Notes under the pieces: model-generated | What the model was told of the DNA's origin: nothing | The model's database searches: none | Seen by the model: only the letters and a program-made list of their open reading frames with translations | Assembly (NCBI RefSeq): GCF_040954645.1 | Contig: NC_092806.1 | Span: 117,596,458 to 117,660,457, forward strand | DNA from: Diabrotica undecimpunctata | Lineage: Eukaryota; Arthropoda; Insecta; Coleoptera; Chrysomelidae | Direction of reading: 5' to 3' | Length of the DNA stretch: 64,000 nucleotides | Position numbers and translations under genes: made by a program | In this document: piece by piece, positions 45,765-56,076 of the stretch | How the letters are laid out: each line of letters starts with the position of its first letter | How positions within the stretch are numbered: position 1 is the first letter of the stretch

Positions 45765-48720
45765 CCAGAAAATTTTAGCAAAATGATTGGGCTGGGGTTT
45801 CTAAATAATTCTCTATCCCTTACATCTCTCAAATACCAATACACTCCAGCGACCTTAACGAGAAGCTTTTGTGTGATTCGTAAAAGTTTAAATACGTTTT
45901 GTAAAAGATGGTGATCGAGACCACCCTTATGAACACAAATAATGATGACTGTCTTTAGACACTGGAAATAAATCTTTTTCAAAGAAATTATTAATTAGTG
46001 AGACCAGGACTTCCAACACATTTTTTGGGAGATTTAAGAAAATTTTTATGGATAGTCCATCAGTAATACAGAAAGATTAGCTTTTGATACTATTAATTGT
46101 TTGGATCAGTTCAGATTTATCAACTGATCTTATAAAGGATAAATTCGAGACATTTTTTGTTTTGGGTAAATAGGAAATGGGATCTTGTTGTGACAAAATA
46201 GTTGTATGTGTGGAAAGATAATGGCACGGAATCAAGTTCATTTGCCACGGAAAGTTGTATACAGAACTTTTCTTATAATATGAATACAAAGTTGTGGGTT
46301 ATGCTGCTTTAAATTTCTATTTTTACCTCTTTAATAAAATTTACTAAAAGTTCTAAGGTGTTTCTATTGGCAGTTAACAAAATGTGTGATATATTTAATG
46401 GAAGAAAGTATTTCATTTTAATGAGTTTACGAATTAAATCATCAGATTTTTTTAAATGTTTTTTGTAACCGAAGAATATATGGGTTAGATCTCCGTAAGA
46501 GATCTGATCACAACTACTGGCCGATAACTGTAGGCAAAATAGTTGATGTTATATTTTTGCTCACATTAACGAAACATTCACTTAGATTTTTAGGGTTTGG
46601 AAGAGAAAATATTTGAGATGTGTTAGTTTTATTTCGAAGATCGTTTATTATGGACCAATTTTCTTTTGCAACATTTTTAGAGCTTCCCAGACGATTTTGA
46701 TGGTACATTTTTTAGCTGTTTTGCATTTTTTTTAGATAATTTTTAAATAAGTTCCTTTGTACTTGGTGATATATTCAGTGACAAAGACGTTGGTAGTAAA
46801 TTTCTTGATGTACTGTAGTGAACGCATATTCTTGGCTAATATGCGGATACCTTTGGTAGTCCAGGGTTTGTGATGTTTTGACTTAATTGTAATTAAAGGA
46901 AATGTTTTATTAAAAATACAGACAAGCCTATCTAAAAATCACTAAAATTATAGTCCACGTCCACAAAAGGAAAATGCCATCCAGAAGTCAAGTACAAATT
47001 TTGGAATTTACGAAAGTTCTGAGCGGAAAAAATCCTACCTAAACGTTGGGTTTTCGAGGATGGTTTGTTGAGAGTGTTAAACTTGGTATATACTGCATCA
47101 TGATCAGATAGTCCTGAATTAATAATAGTGTAGAGCATACATTAAGGGGTGAGAAATCTGAGACAATATAATCAATTATGGTAGATGTTGTTTTAGTAAT
47201 TCTTATAGGAAAATTAACGTGCATTATGAAACTATACTATTCGAATATATGGACCAAGAATAATTAGGTAGCACAAGTAACAACGTTATTAATATTAAAG
47301 TCACCGCATCGAATTTTAATGCTTTTATTGGGCAGGTCATCTAACAAATTTAGTAGGTTCCGAAAAAATAGTTCCGTAGAAGAATGATCTATAAGTGCAA
47401 AGAATGTATAGATTAGGATTCTTGTTATTAACCTATGAAAACTCAAAAAAGGCTTCAATCAACATAAAGTCAGATTTTGTTATAGGAGAGAAATCATTAT
47501 TTCTAGAAAGAATTAGGGTGCCACCATGAGCTGAACTTGGACGATCATACCTAGCAATTGCGGTATCTATATTTTTTTACAAAAAAAGGCTCGTTGACTT
47601 CAAGCCAGTGCTCTGTAACCGCAACTATCGGGGGAAATCCTAATTCTTCTAGAAACAAAAATATTTCATCTGTTTTATATCTTAAAGAACGAATATTAAT
47701 CAGAATCATGCTAAAGTTGTCATCACTAAAATAATTTGAGGTTTTTAGTCTCACAGAACACGTCGTATTATTTAAAAATTTCGTTTTGAAGACAACAAAA
47801 TAGTAATTTCGTTGACTTTCACTTGATTTTTGCAAGTAAATAATTCTTTCCGAAGTGAGAAAAGACCTAAAAGCAGCAAGATTAGCTTCCACTTCAGTTG
47901 GACCAATTGTATAGGCATCGTTAAATTCTAGAAGGATTTTTCGTAGATCTTTAGTCTTAGTGGGAAGTCTTTTGGAAGCCAAAAAGAGTTTAACGTTTGT
48001 GTTGGTGAATCCTTCGTAACATACTGAAGCAGTTTCGTCGTATAGAAAAGCAAGATGTAGTTTAATGGCTTTCAAGATATGGTTTCCTTAATCTTGCTAG
48101 AAGATATCGACTGTTCGAATTATGGGTTAATCTAACTCTTGGTGGGGTCAAAGAATCCAAATTATCTATGGTTCCAAAGTATCCTTCTTAATGAAGTTAA
48201 TATGATAATGGAAAACATTCTTAGATTTTCAAATTTCTGTGGCCTGCTTGTCTATAAGCATTTTTGTTGTTGCTTAAAATGGTAATTGGATTTTCCAAGC
48301 TAACGGGGCTTCTGATATTCTTCGGACTCATATTTGACTTAGATGAAAGTGTTGTTTGGGAATATGAAGATTCTATAGACCATTAAATGTTTACACCAGG
48401 TGGCCAAATTTCATTATTAAATAATAAGTCAATGGAGGTTTTAGATTTAGCCTATTTTGAATGAGGAACCACTCACTCTGTCGGCATCTTGAAGGAGGGC
48501 ATAACATTTAATATATTTCTTGATACTTAGCTTCTCTTTAATAAAGTGAACAACTTGTATGAGGGTGTAAATTGTGGTTAAGCTGGTAATAACTACAAAA
48601 TGGCATTTATCTTCTGTAATTTTTGGCGTTTTCTCTGTACTTGATACGAAATGTTGAGGAATTTCAGTTTGGGTACCTGAGGTGGCATAATAAATTTTAT
48701 TCTTCAATACTTCTTTTTTC
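45765..48720 (-). mobile_element. Degenerate LINE (CR1/jockey-type), minus strand
   Basis: Read from 48720 downwards: an ORF1-like segment (KLHLAFLYDETASVCYEGF about 48050; LTSERIIYLQKSSESQRNYY), then the ORF2 endonuclease start (FSMILINIRSLRYKTDEIFLFLEELGF about 47700; VAVTEHWLE), then GDFNINN (about 47290), VNFPIRITKTTSTIIDYIVS (about 47215), SDHDAVYTKFN (about 47100). A linker follows (KENWSIINDLRNKTNTSQI about 46665), and the first reverse transcriptase block (FQCLKTVIIICVHKGG, about 45960) ends near 45765. The rest of the reverse transcriptase is absent, so the copy lost its 3' part. Many frame breaks are present. Confidence 0.75.
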
Positions 48721-49147
48721 GTTGGTATAGTAGATAATTTGTTGGTAAGATTACATATTTAATTAGATATTTCACTGGTGTTTGAAGGGAACCTTTCTAA
48801 TCCCATCTTAATCTCAGTTGAATTTAAGTCTTTGATTTGAACCTTGATAGTGTCATCAGAACGGCCGAAAAATACTGACGATATTATTGAAAATATAGTG
48901 TTCTATCTGCCTTATAGATTTTAAAACATTGTCAGGATTTAGCTTGTTATTTAATTTATGGATCTCGTCAATTCGTTTTATAAGATAGTCCAGTTTGCCC
49001 CCATATAGGGGTCGGTGGTTGTTTTATGGGGGGAATAGTAAAAAATTAACAAATTGAAAAAATGCGGAAAAAAGAAAAAATGATAAAACACTAAAATTTT
49101 AGTGGTTGGTGATACTTTTATAAATGTAAAAATATGTTAGAACTTAA
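48721..49147. other. Spacer, probably further LINE 5' remnants
   Basis: AT-rich. It could be the upstream part of the minus-strand LINE, but no recognisable motif remains. Confidence 0.3.
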
Positions 49148-49149
49148 TA

Positions 49150-50696
49150 CACTCGCGATCATAAAATCCGGGTCACCTTGAAAATCACCGATATTTCATT
49201 TTTAACAAGCTTTATCGTAAATAATAATAACACAAATACAAACTAATGCATGTTTCTGAGAATTGTTGCGGTTTCCTTTGTAACAAAGAATTCCAATAGT
49301 GCCGATTTCGCGGTAAAGTGCACACTTCCCAAAATGAACGCTACCTGTAACTCCGCTTGTTTTAAATGTCTCGTTTGTACTTCGACTTTCTGTTCAAATG
49401 CAACGGACAAACGTTTATTATTGCCACCATTAGTGTTTATTAGTGCCATTATTAGTGTTTATTTTTTGACAAAAATGCCTTTGACTGTTGTTGAAACGGC
49501 ACAAATTGTTGCACTTGTGGAAGACAGTCACACTCAACGGCAAGTCGCAAGAACGGTTGGCGTAAGCCTTTCTACGGTTCAACGAGTGCTTCAACGCTTT
49601 CAGAAGGCAAGTTTGCTAACCAGGCGACCTGGCTCTGAACGAAGAAGAATGCCCAAGGCACTAGATGACCGTTTCCTTGTGTTTCATGCTTTATGAAACC
49701 GGACCTCAACTGCGGTTATGCATCAAAATCGTCTAGAGGAAGAAGAAGACTTCGTTCTCCTTGACTATCTTCTCGGGTAATGGCTAGAGGACCGCCACTT
49801 CGCCGGGTGCCTCAAGTTGCACGACTAGCTTTTCCTCGACAATACGCGCATTGGAGAATTAACGATTGTAGCAAAGTGTTATTCTCAGATGAATCCCCTT
49901 TCTGCCTAACTGGATCCGATGGACGTGTAAGAGTTTGGAGGAGAACCGGTGAACGATTTTCACAAGCTTGCATTGCTCCAACAATGCCATTTGGTGGAGG
50001 CTCGGTCATGGCTTGGGGAGGTATATCTTCCGACTTCCACACAGAGTTACCCTTCATCGAAAATGGGTCCCTAACTGCACGAAGGTACATTACGGAGATT
50101 CCGGAAGAACATGTTATGCCCAACATGGCAGGGCTTGGAGAAAACGCCGTTTTTATGCAGGACAACGTGCGACCGCACGTTGCCAGGATCAGTATGTAAT
50201 ACTTGGACGAAGTTGGAATTACCAGCCAGCTAGGTCTCCGGACCTGAATCCCATCGAACATCTCTGGGACGATTTGAAAAAACGTATTCAAACCCATACA
50301 CCTCCTCCTAACAACGGACAGAAGCTTAAGGATCTGTTAGTGAGAGAGTGGAATAACATACCACAACATGTAATCCGGAGAAAAATTGAGAGTATGCCCC
50401 GTCGTCTGCAAGAGGTTATTAGAGCAAGGGGAGGCAATACACGATATTTGTCATTGAAATTTCACTGATTTTTTACCACGTTCTTTATTTTCTATTTTTT
50501 TTTTCGTATGTCTGTTTTATCAACAATTTGATTTGTTTTCTGTTTTTTCAATAAAAACAATAAAAAACCATTTTTTTTTCTTTCACAACAAACATTGATG
50601 ATAAATAAAAAAAAAAAGGTTATTACTGCACCAGAGGCAAAAATATTTAAGAAACTTGAAATTTTCAAGATGACCCGGATTTTATGATCGGGAGTG
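49150..50696 (+). mobile_element. Tc1-like transposon with near-perfect inverted repeats
   Basis: 1547-bp element between TA dinucleotides (49148-49149 and 50697-50698). The ends read CACTCGCGATCATAAAATCC and, in inverse, CACTCCCGATCATAAAATCC, and the match continues inward about 35 bp with few changes. The transposase inside is on the plus strand and carries all parts of a DD34E Tc1 enzyme but has frame breaks. TA target and end sequence are diagnostic of Tc1 elements. Confidence 0.95.
49473..50468 (+). pseudogene. Tc1-like DD34E transposase, frameshifted
   Basis: The ATG near 49473 (MPLTVVETAQIVALVED) starts the paired-type DNA-binding domain (RQVARTVGVSLSTVQRVLQRF). The frame stops at 49694 and a short deletion region follows. 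From about 49780 the catalytic half is open: HWRINDCSKVLFSDESPF (first Asp, about 49890), MAWGGIS, VFMQDNVRPHVARI (second Asp, about 50150), a frame change near 50190, and ARSPDLNPIEHLWDDLKKRI (Glu, about 50245), ending at the stop at 50466. All three catalytic residues remain. Two or more frame breaks inactivate it. Confidence 0.9.
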
Positions 50697-50698
50697 TA

Positions 50699-51249
50699 TT
50701 TAGACGAACTACTCCGAATCAAAAAAAAGCTATACGTGAAAAAAAAACCCGAGAAGTTGTAAAGGTTTCAAGCGCGCTTCATTTTCAGTTTTCATAAGCT
50801 TGAAAGAAATTCACCCCACTATGCAGCCTGGGCGACATTTCTTTCGGTTTACTAACTTTAACAAGTTTCCACAATATTAATTAGGCATATATTAAACTTG
50901 ATTAAATTTTTAATGAAAAAGTGTAAGTAATTGCGCTGTCAATTAAAAAAAATATCTCCGGTTTTCTTCAAACTTCTTTTTTTCCAAATATTTGTTTTTT
51001 TATTACCTTTTTCGTAAAAGTTAAAATGGCGCAGATAATTTCAATGTTTATAAGGCGAAAAATGGTACTTCCGTCTGCATCAATTAGTTTTAAGTAAACA
51101 ACTAAAAATTAATATACTTTTTTAAAAAGATGAAAATTTGAGAACTTACGAAGACTATTTTTAACTGATAAAACGTCATAGCAACGCCATATTTCCTACT
51201 GGCAAAACTCCTTCCCACCCGTAATTTCTTAGTGACAAAAATTCTATTG
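50699..51249. other. Intergenic, no gene seen
   Basis: AT-rich stretch between the Tc1 element and the second Crypton-like gene. A small inverted pair around AAGCTTGAAAGAAAT / GACATTTCTTTCGG (about 50797-50850) is the only structure noticed. Confidence 0.35.
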
Positions 51250-51890
51250 TTGTCAGTTGACATACGTCATTGAGGCGTAATCAATTTTGGACAGATATAA
51301 TGAATCCAGACGGAAAATCAAGATTTGGATGCCAGTCAGGTGAAGAAATCAAAAAATTGGTTTCGGAAAATGTCCTATTGAACACGCAGAGATCCAGAAG
51401 CTCTATTTGGACCAAATTTTCGGAGTTCCTACGGGTGAGAAATTTTACGCTTGAAAGATGTACTAACATAATGAACATAGCAAAAATTCTCAAGGATTAT
51501 GCCTTTAACATGAAAAAAAAGCAATGGCGAAGACTATAAAGCGTTGTCTGTAAAGTTTTTTCAAAACAAATCAAGGCGGTTCGAAAAGTTTGGCAAGCAG
51601 CAAATGGCTGGTAAGAAATTCATCAAACAAAAATTTATGCCGAGTTAGATTATTTTTGAAATTAATGGAAAAAAAGGGAACAAATATTTTATCAGACAGA
51701 CTCTTTCTTACCGTTCACCTCAACTGGAAGAATGGATCTTGGTTCAAAAACTGTCCACTTGGACTCAAGGTCGTATCTGAGTGGACAAAAATATCAGCTG
51801 AAAAAATTGGAGTAGACACAAAAAAAAAACAAAATAACAAACCATTCTCATCGATCTTCAGCTGTCAGCCTTGTTTAAGCAAGGTGTTTC
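51250..51890 (+). pseudogene. Second Crypton-like tyrosine recombinase, upstream part
   Basis: Plus-strand recombinase in pieces. Core-binding region: VLLNTQRSRSSIWTKFSEFL and RVRNFTLERCTNIMNIAKIL (51380-51500), stop at 51537. Then a shortened catalytic region in two frames: IASD-like NILSDRLFLTVHLNWKNGSW, LKVVSEWTKISAEKIGVDTK, and the HxxR-type box ITNHSHRSSAVS (about 51836-51870, shifted frame). At 51890 a hAT element interrupts and the gene resumes at 53971 with its active-site tail. The family resembles the DUF3504/Crypton-derived recombinases. It is dead. Confidence 0.78.
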
Positions 51891-53962
51891 CAGCGCCGGT
51901 TTAACCAGGGGTTTTTTCGGGGCTGTAACACCGGGCGGTTGAAGGTTCCCGGACGGTACACGCGAAGCGCTTGCTGTTCTGAAGTTATATGGTTATGGTA
52001 AAATAAAATTTGCATTTAAATCATACATATACAGGTACTCATGAAAGAATTGGCGAAAAACGGAATGGAAACTATTTAGGTTTACTGGAACTACTGTCAG
52101 AATATGGTCCATTTTTAAAAGATTATATTACTAAACGAGCAAATTTAGGTAAGGGCAAAACGTCATATCTTTCAAAAGATATATATAACGAATTACTAAA
52201 TATTTTGTCCAATCGAGTCATTGATGAAATTGTCAGGCAAATTAAGGTAAACAAATACTATTCTATAAGTGTAGATTCAACACCTGACATAACACATCAT
52301 GACCAATTTACAGTCATTTTGAGATATTGTAACAATAAAGGGAATCCCATGGAAAGATTCTTCGGATTTTATAAAAACACTGAGCATAGCTCACAAGAAC
52401 TTGAGGAAACAGTTATTGGGATGTTTGAGTCTTTGAAATTAGATATTTCAAAGACTCAAACTGTAGAGACCAGTCTTACGACAATGCCAGTAATATGATT
52501 AGCAAGTATTCTGGTTGGCAAGAACGTATTAGAGTTAACAATGATTTAGCTCTCTTTGTGCCGTGTGCTGCTCACTCTTTAAATTTGTTTGTCCAAAATG
52601 CAGCAGACTGTTGTTTGGAAGCAACATCTTTTTTAAGTTGGTACAGGCTATCTACAATTTTTTCTCCACAGGTGGGAGTTATTGTCTCGTGCAATAAAGG
52701 ATTCGGCTGAGTCGGGGCAGACAGTGTTACCTAAAAGAGTGAATACAACCCGTTGGTCTTCTCGTTTTGATGCCGTAAAAGCATTAAAAAGCAATTACGG
52801 TTTGATTGAAATGTTAATGGATATAAATGAAAAAAATGTAAGAGTTGAAGCATCTTCTCTATCGGAAAATCTTGATATGTTGGAAAACTGAATAATTTTA
52901 TTATTCTGGCTTGACGTTTACAAAGGGTTAATGCGGTGAATAAAGCAGTACAAAAGGAAAATATGGATTTAAGCACAACTGCTCATCTATTATCATCTTT
53001 CGCAAATTACTTTAATTTCTTACGTGATCGTTTTTTATCACTACGAGGCTTTAGGAATGTTGTTAATAGGGAACGAAAATTATGCTGAGAAGAGGATTAT
53101 CAAAAAAAATTGCAATTAGGAGAAAAGAATTTGGAGGCAAGTTTAAGCGAAAATGAAAAAATGCCAACACAATGTTATGTTTTTATAATAGACAATCTTA
53201 AGTTGGAGATTATTCGCCGATCTGATAGTTATAAATCTTGTTCAAGAAATCCGTAGTTTTGTTTAAACTAAAAACTATGGAAGATGAAGATATTTTCAGA
53301 TCGGCAACCGAATTACAACAACAATACAAGGAGGATTTGGATGAGTATTTTCCCCAAAAACGGGTTCATTTAAAGTTCTAATTAAAAATATACACTGCTT
53401 TAGAATTGGTACAGGTTTTATATGAAAATAAGTTAATATCTTCATTTCCAAATGTTAGTATTTGCCTCTGCGTATTTTTTTGTCCATAATGGTCGCAAAT
53501 GCAAGTGGCAAAAGCTCTCTTTCGACAATAAAAAGGGTACAGACTTACTTAAGAAAGGCAATTTCCCAAGAAAATTTGAAGTCCTTAGCATTTTTATCCA
53601 TTAACTAGGACCGGCTAAATGAATTAAATATAAATGATATCGAAAACTTCGCTTCAGTAAAAACAAGAAAACAAGCTTTTCAATAGTAAACGTATTTGAT
53701 TACCTACCTCATGTTACCTGTTTGAATGGTATTAGGTACATTTTTATTTTACTTTTTGAAGTTCACGTTCAGTTAATATTTTTCTTGTATTTTGTTGGTA
53801 CTCATTTAAGCTTGAAAAAAAGATGGAATTATTGTCATTATTTTAATAAACTTGTATTCAAAATATGTTTTGTTGAATTGAAATAAAGTTAAGAAATACT
53901 TTTGAGCCTGGGCGCGGCATCCATTTCAGCATCGGGCGGCAGACGGTGTTAAACCGGCACTG
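51891..53962 (+). mobile_element. hAT transposon with 8-bp target duplication inside Crypton-like gene
   Basis: 2072-bp element flanked by GGTGTTTC at 51883-51890 and 53963-53970. The ends are inverted: CAGCGCCGGTTTAACCAGGG and, from the right, CAGTGCCGGTTTAACACC. The 8-bp duplication and CAG-type ends are hAT hallmarks. The transposase inside (52010-53670) is in several frames. Skipping the insert rejoins the recombinase codons without a break, so the hAT came later. Confidence 0.95.
52010..53670 (+). pseudogene. hAT-family transposase (DUF4371/ZMYM1-like), broken
   Basis: Segments of a hAT transposase. RNGNYLGLLELLSEYGPFLK and TSYLSKDIYNELLNILSNRV (52060-52215), then YYSISVDSTPDITHHDQFTV (about 52257; the first catalytic Asp region) and FFGFYKNTEHSSQELEETV. 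A frame change at 52490 leads to YDNASNM-type text (about 52478), then VPCAAHSLNLFVQNAADCC (about 52558), and later RVNTTRWSSRFDAVKAL (about 52735). C-terminal dimerisation-domain text persists to about 53660 with stops. The N-terminal BED finger is not seen. It is not functional. Confidence 0.82.
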
Positions 53963-53970
53963 GGTGTTTC

Positions 53971-54208
53971 TGAACAGGAGTTAATTAAATTAACGGGTCA
54001 CTCAAATGCAAGCTCTCTAAAACCATATTTGCAGTTGGATTCCAGTCACCACCAAGTTGATCGAAAATCTCAGCACAACAAATAAAGCTGGGCCTTCGAG
54101 TTCCCAAATGCTACAGGCCAATTATACACAAAACCATGCTTTGGTAGAAAAGAATGGGCAAACTACTATAGCTTATAATAATTGCAGTTCTGATTCGTAT
54201 TTCGAATA
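53971..54208 (+). pseudogene. Second Crypton-like recombinase, active-site tail
   Basis: Continuation of the gene broken at 51890: VSEQELIKLTGHSNASSLKP, then YLQLDSSHH (53972-54050). This is the last catalytic box with its His and nucleophile Tyr. A frame change near 54052 precedes a Ser/Gln/Asn-rich tail (AGPSSSQMLQANYTQNHALV) to a TAA at about 54208. Confidence 0.82.
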
Positions 54209-54302
54209 AATAACGATAAAAACGCTACGATATTATAGTTTGGTAGTTTATATTTTTAGTTTAAAAACAGACAGTTTGGGTGATTGAAGTGAGGCATTTA
54301 AG

Positions 54303-55655
54303 ATGAGCGGACACCGGGACGGTGATCCGCCCGATCCGGAAGAAGAAGAGAATCATATGGAGATAGCATCAGAGGTTTTGAGTAATAATAATATAAATAA
54401 AAATAGTAATAGCATCCCAAACGTAAGTACCAATCAGATTAATATAGGAGATTTTTTCGTAAATTTAACAAATAAAGACAATAAGATAGATAAAAATAAA
54501 TTTAGTTCATCTGAAAACGACAATTTATCGATGGCAAACAAAAACTCGTCCGATTTTAATAACATAAATACTCGAATTAACTATAAATATTTACAAACCG
54601 ATACAGGTTCTTTTGAGGTCATAATCGAAAACAAAAATGATTCACGTTTAAATGCAATTAAGGTTGGTGAAATAATATTAAAAAATTGGCCGGAACTAGA
54701 AAATAAAATAAAAAGAATTGATTTGGCAGGAAAACATCGTGTAAAGTAGTTTTAGTAGAATCTAAGTGGGCTAATTTTCTAGTAGACCAAAATAAATCAA
54801 AAGTTTCATTGAACATAAACTTGAGGCTTATATACCCAAATTTATGATTCATCGTCAGGGTATTTTGAGAGATATTGATAAAATATTTCAGTCGAGGATC
54901 TAAAAGATAAAATTAAAGCATACGATTATTATTGTAAATTCACAGTAGTTGAAGTCAAAAGACTAAAAAGAAAAATTGTTGAAAATAACACTACGGTTTA
55001 TTTTCCAACTAAAAGTGTTATTGTGACTTTTAGGGCACAAAATTTACCAAAATATGTGGTTATTAATATAAAGTATTAATAGAGGTAGAAATATTTGTAC
55101 AAAAAGTAGTTTTATGTTCTAATTGCTATCGTTACGGACATGTAGGCAGACAATGTCGCGGTAAATCTAGATGCTTCAAATGTCACGGTGAACATGTATC
55201 CTCCAAATGCACGGAACCCCCAATAAATAAATGTCTTCATTGTAGGGGAGATCATTCAACGACAAATTTTCAAATATGTCCTGAGTATTTGAGGCAAAAA
55301 ACTATTAAAGATATCATGTCCCAAAAGAATTTAACATATAATGACGCAATTAAATTAGTTCCTGATAGATCCCATACAAATGCAACTATTAGTGAAAACA
55401 AAACATTAAATTCCCAATTACCCATAGATTCAGCATCCCAAAAAACATTTCCATCCCTTCCAAATCAAGCGTTTCCATATTCTCCAGGTTTTTCGCAGCC
55501 TAACCCCATGAACTCTCATAAGTACACTATTCACAAAAATCCAATCAAAAGGCCCAGACCTCAATTATCCGATCCTTCTATTGAAGAAGTAAACAAAATA
55601 ACTAAACGAATCGAAATTGCTAGGTTACATAGAAAAGCGCATCTAAAAATTAATG
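54303..55655 (+). pseudogene. Jockey-like LINE ORF1 with three zinc knuckles, broken
   Basis: ATG at 54303 (MSGHRDGDPPDPEEEENHME) opens an Asn/Ser-rich N-terminus and an RNA-recognition-like region (TDTGSFEVIIENK, KVGEIILKNWPELENKIK) to a stop at 54747. The frame shifts several times (VYFPTKSVIVTFRAQNLPKY about 54998), then three Cys/His knuckles follow: CSNCYRYGHVGRQC, CFKCHGEHVSSKC, CLHCRGDHSTTNFQIC (55117-55280). A Pro/Ser-rich tail (FPYSPGFSQPNPMN) continues to about 55655. The layout is that of jockey-clade gag-like ORF1 proteins. It is dead because of stops between the parts. Confidence 0.82.
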
Positions 55656-56059
55656 GAATGATAGGTATGCCTAAATCAACATCAGAAGGATTGTCACAAG
55701 GAAGCATCGTTGGTCCATTATTATTTATGTCATACACTGCGGATGTTACCAGGTCTATTTCTGAAGAAACTAGATTACTTCAATACGCAGACGACTTTTG
55801 CATTTATACGGAAAATAAGTCGATCGAAACTTTCATTAATGCATTAAAAAATGCCACGGAAAAAATTGTCGAATGGTCGCAAAGAAATGAATTCTGCATT
55901 TCTCAAGAAAAATCAGTCATGTGTTCATTTACAAGAAGACGATATCAGCCACCAAACCAAATTAATATAGGGACATTGACATTTCCATACAAAACATCAG
56001 TTAAATACCTTGGCATAATTTTAAATCAGAAGCTCTCTTGGAAAGAACATATTAGGTAA
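55289..56059 (+). pseudogene. LINE ORF1 tail fused to reverse transcriptase core by deletion
   Basis: One open frame of 256 codons runs from the ORF1 tail straight into the middle of ORF2. ITKRIEIARLHRKAHLKING (ORF1 side) is followed at about 55660 by LSQGSIVGPLLFMSYTADV (reverse transcriptase), LLQYADDFCIYTENK (active-site YADD, about 55780) and VKYLGIILNQKLSWKEHIR, ending at 56057. The endonuclease and the N-terminal half of the reverse transcriptase are missing, so a deletion of perhaps 2 kb fused the two ORFs in frame. It is an accidental chimera and unlikely to work. Confidence 0.78.
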
Positions 56060-56076
56060 CCTTTTTTCTCTTTTAG

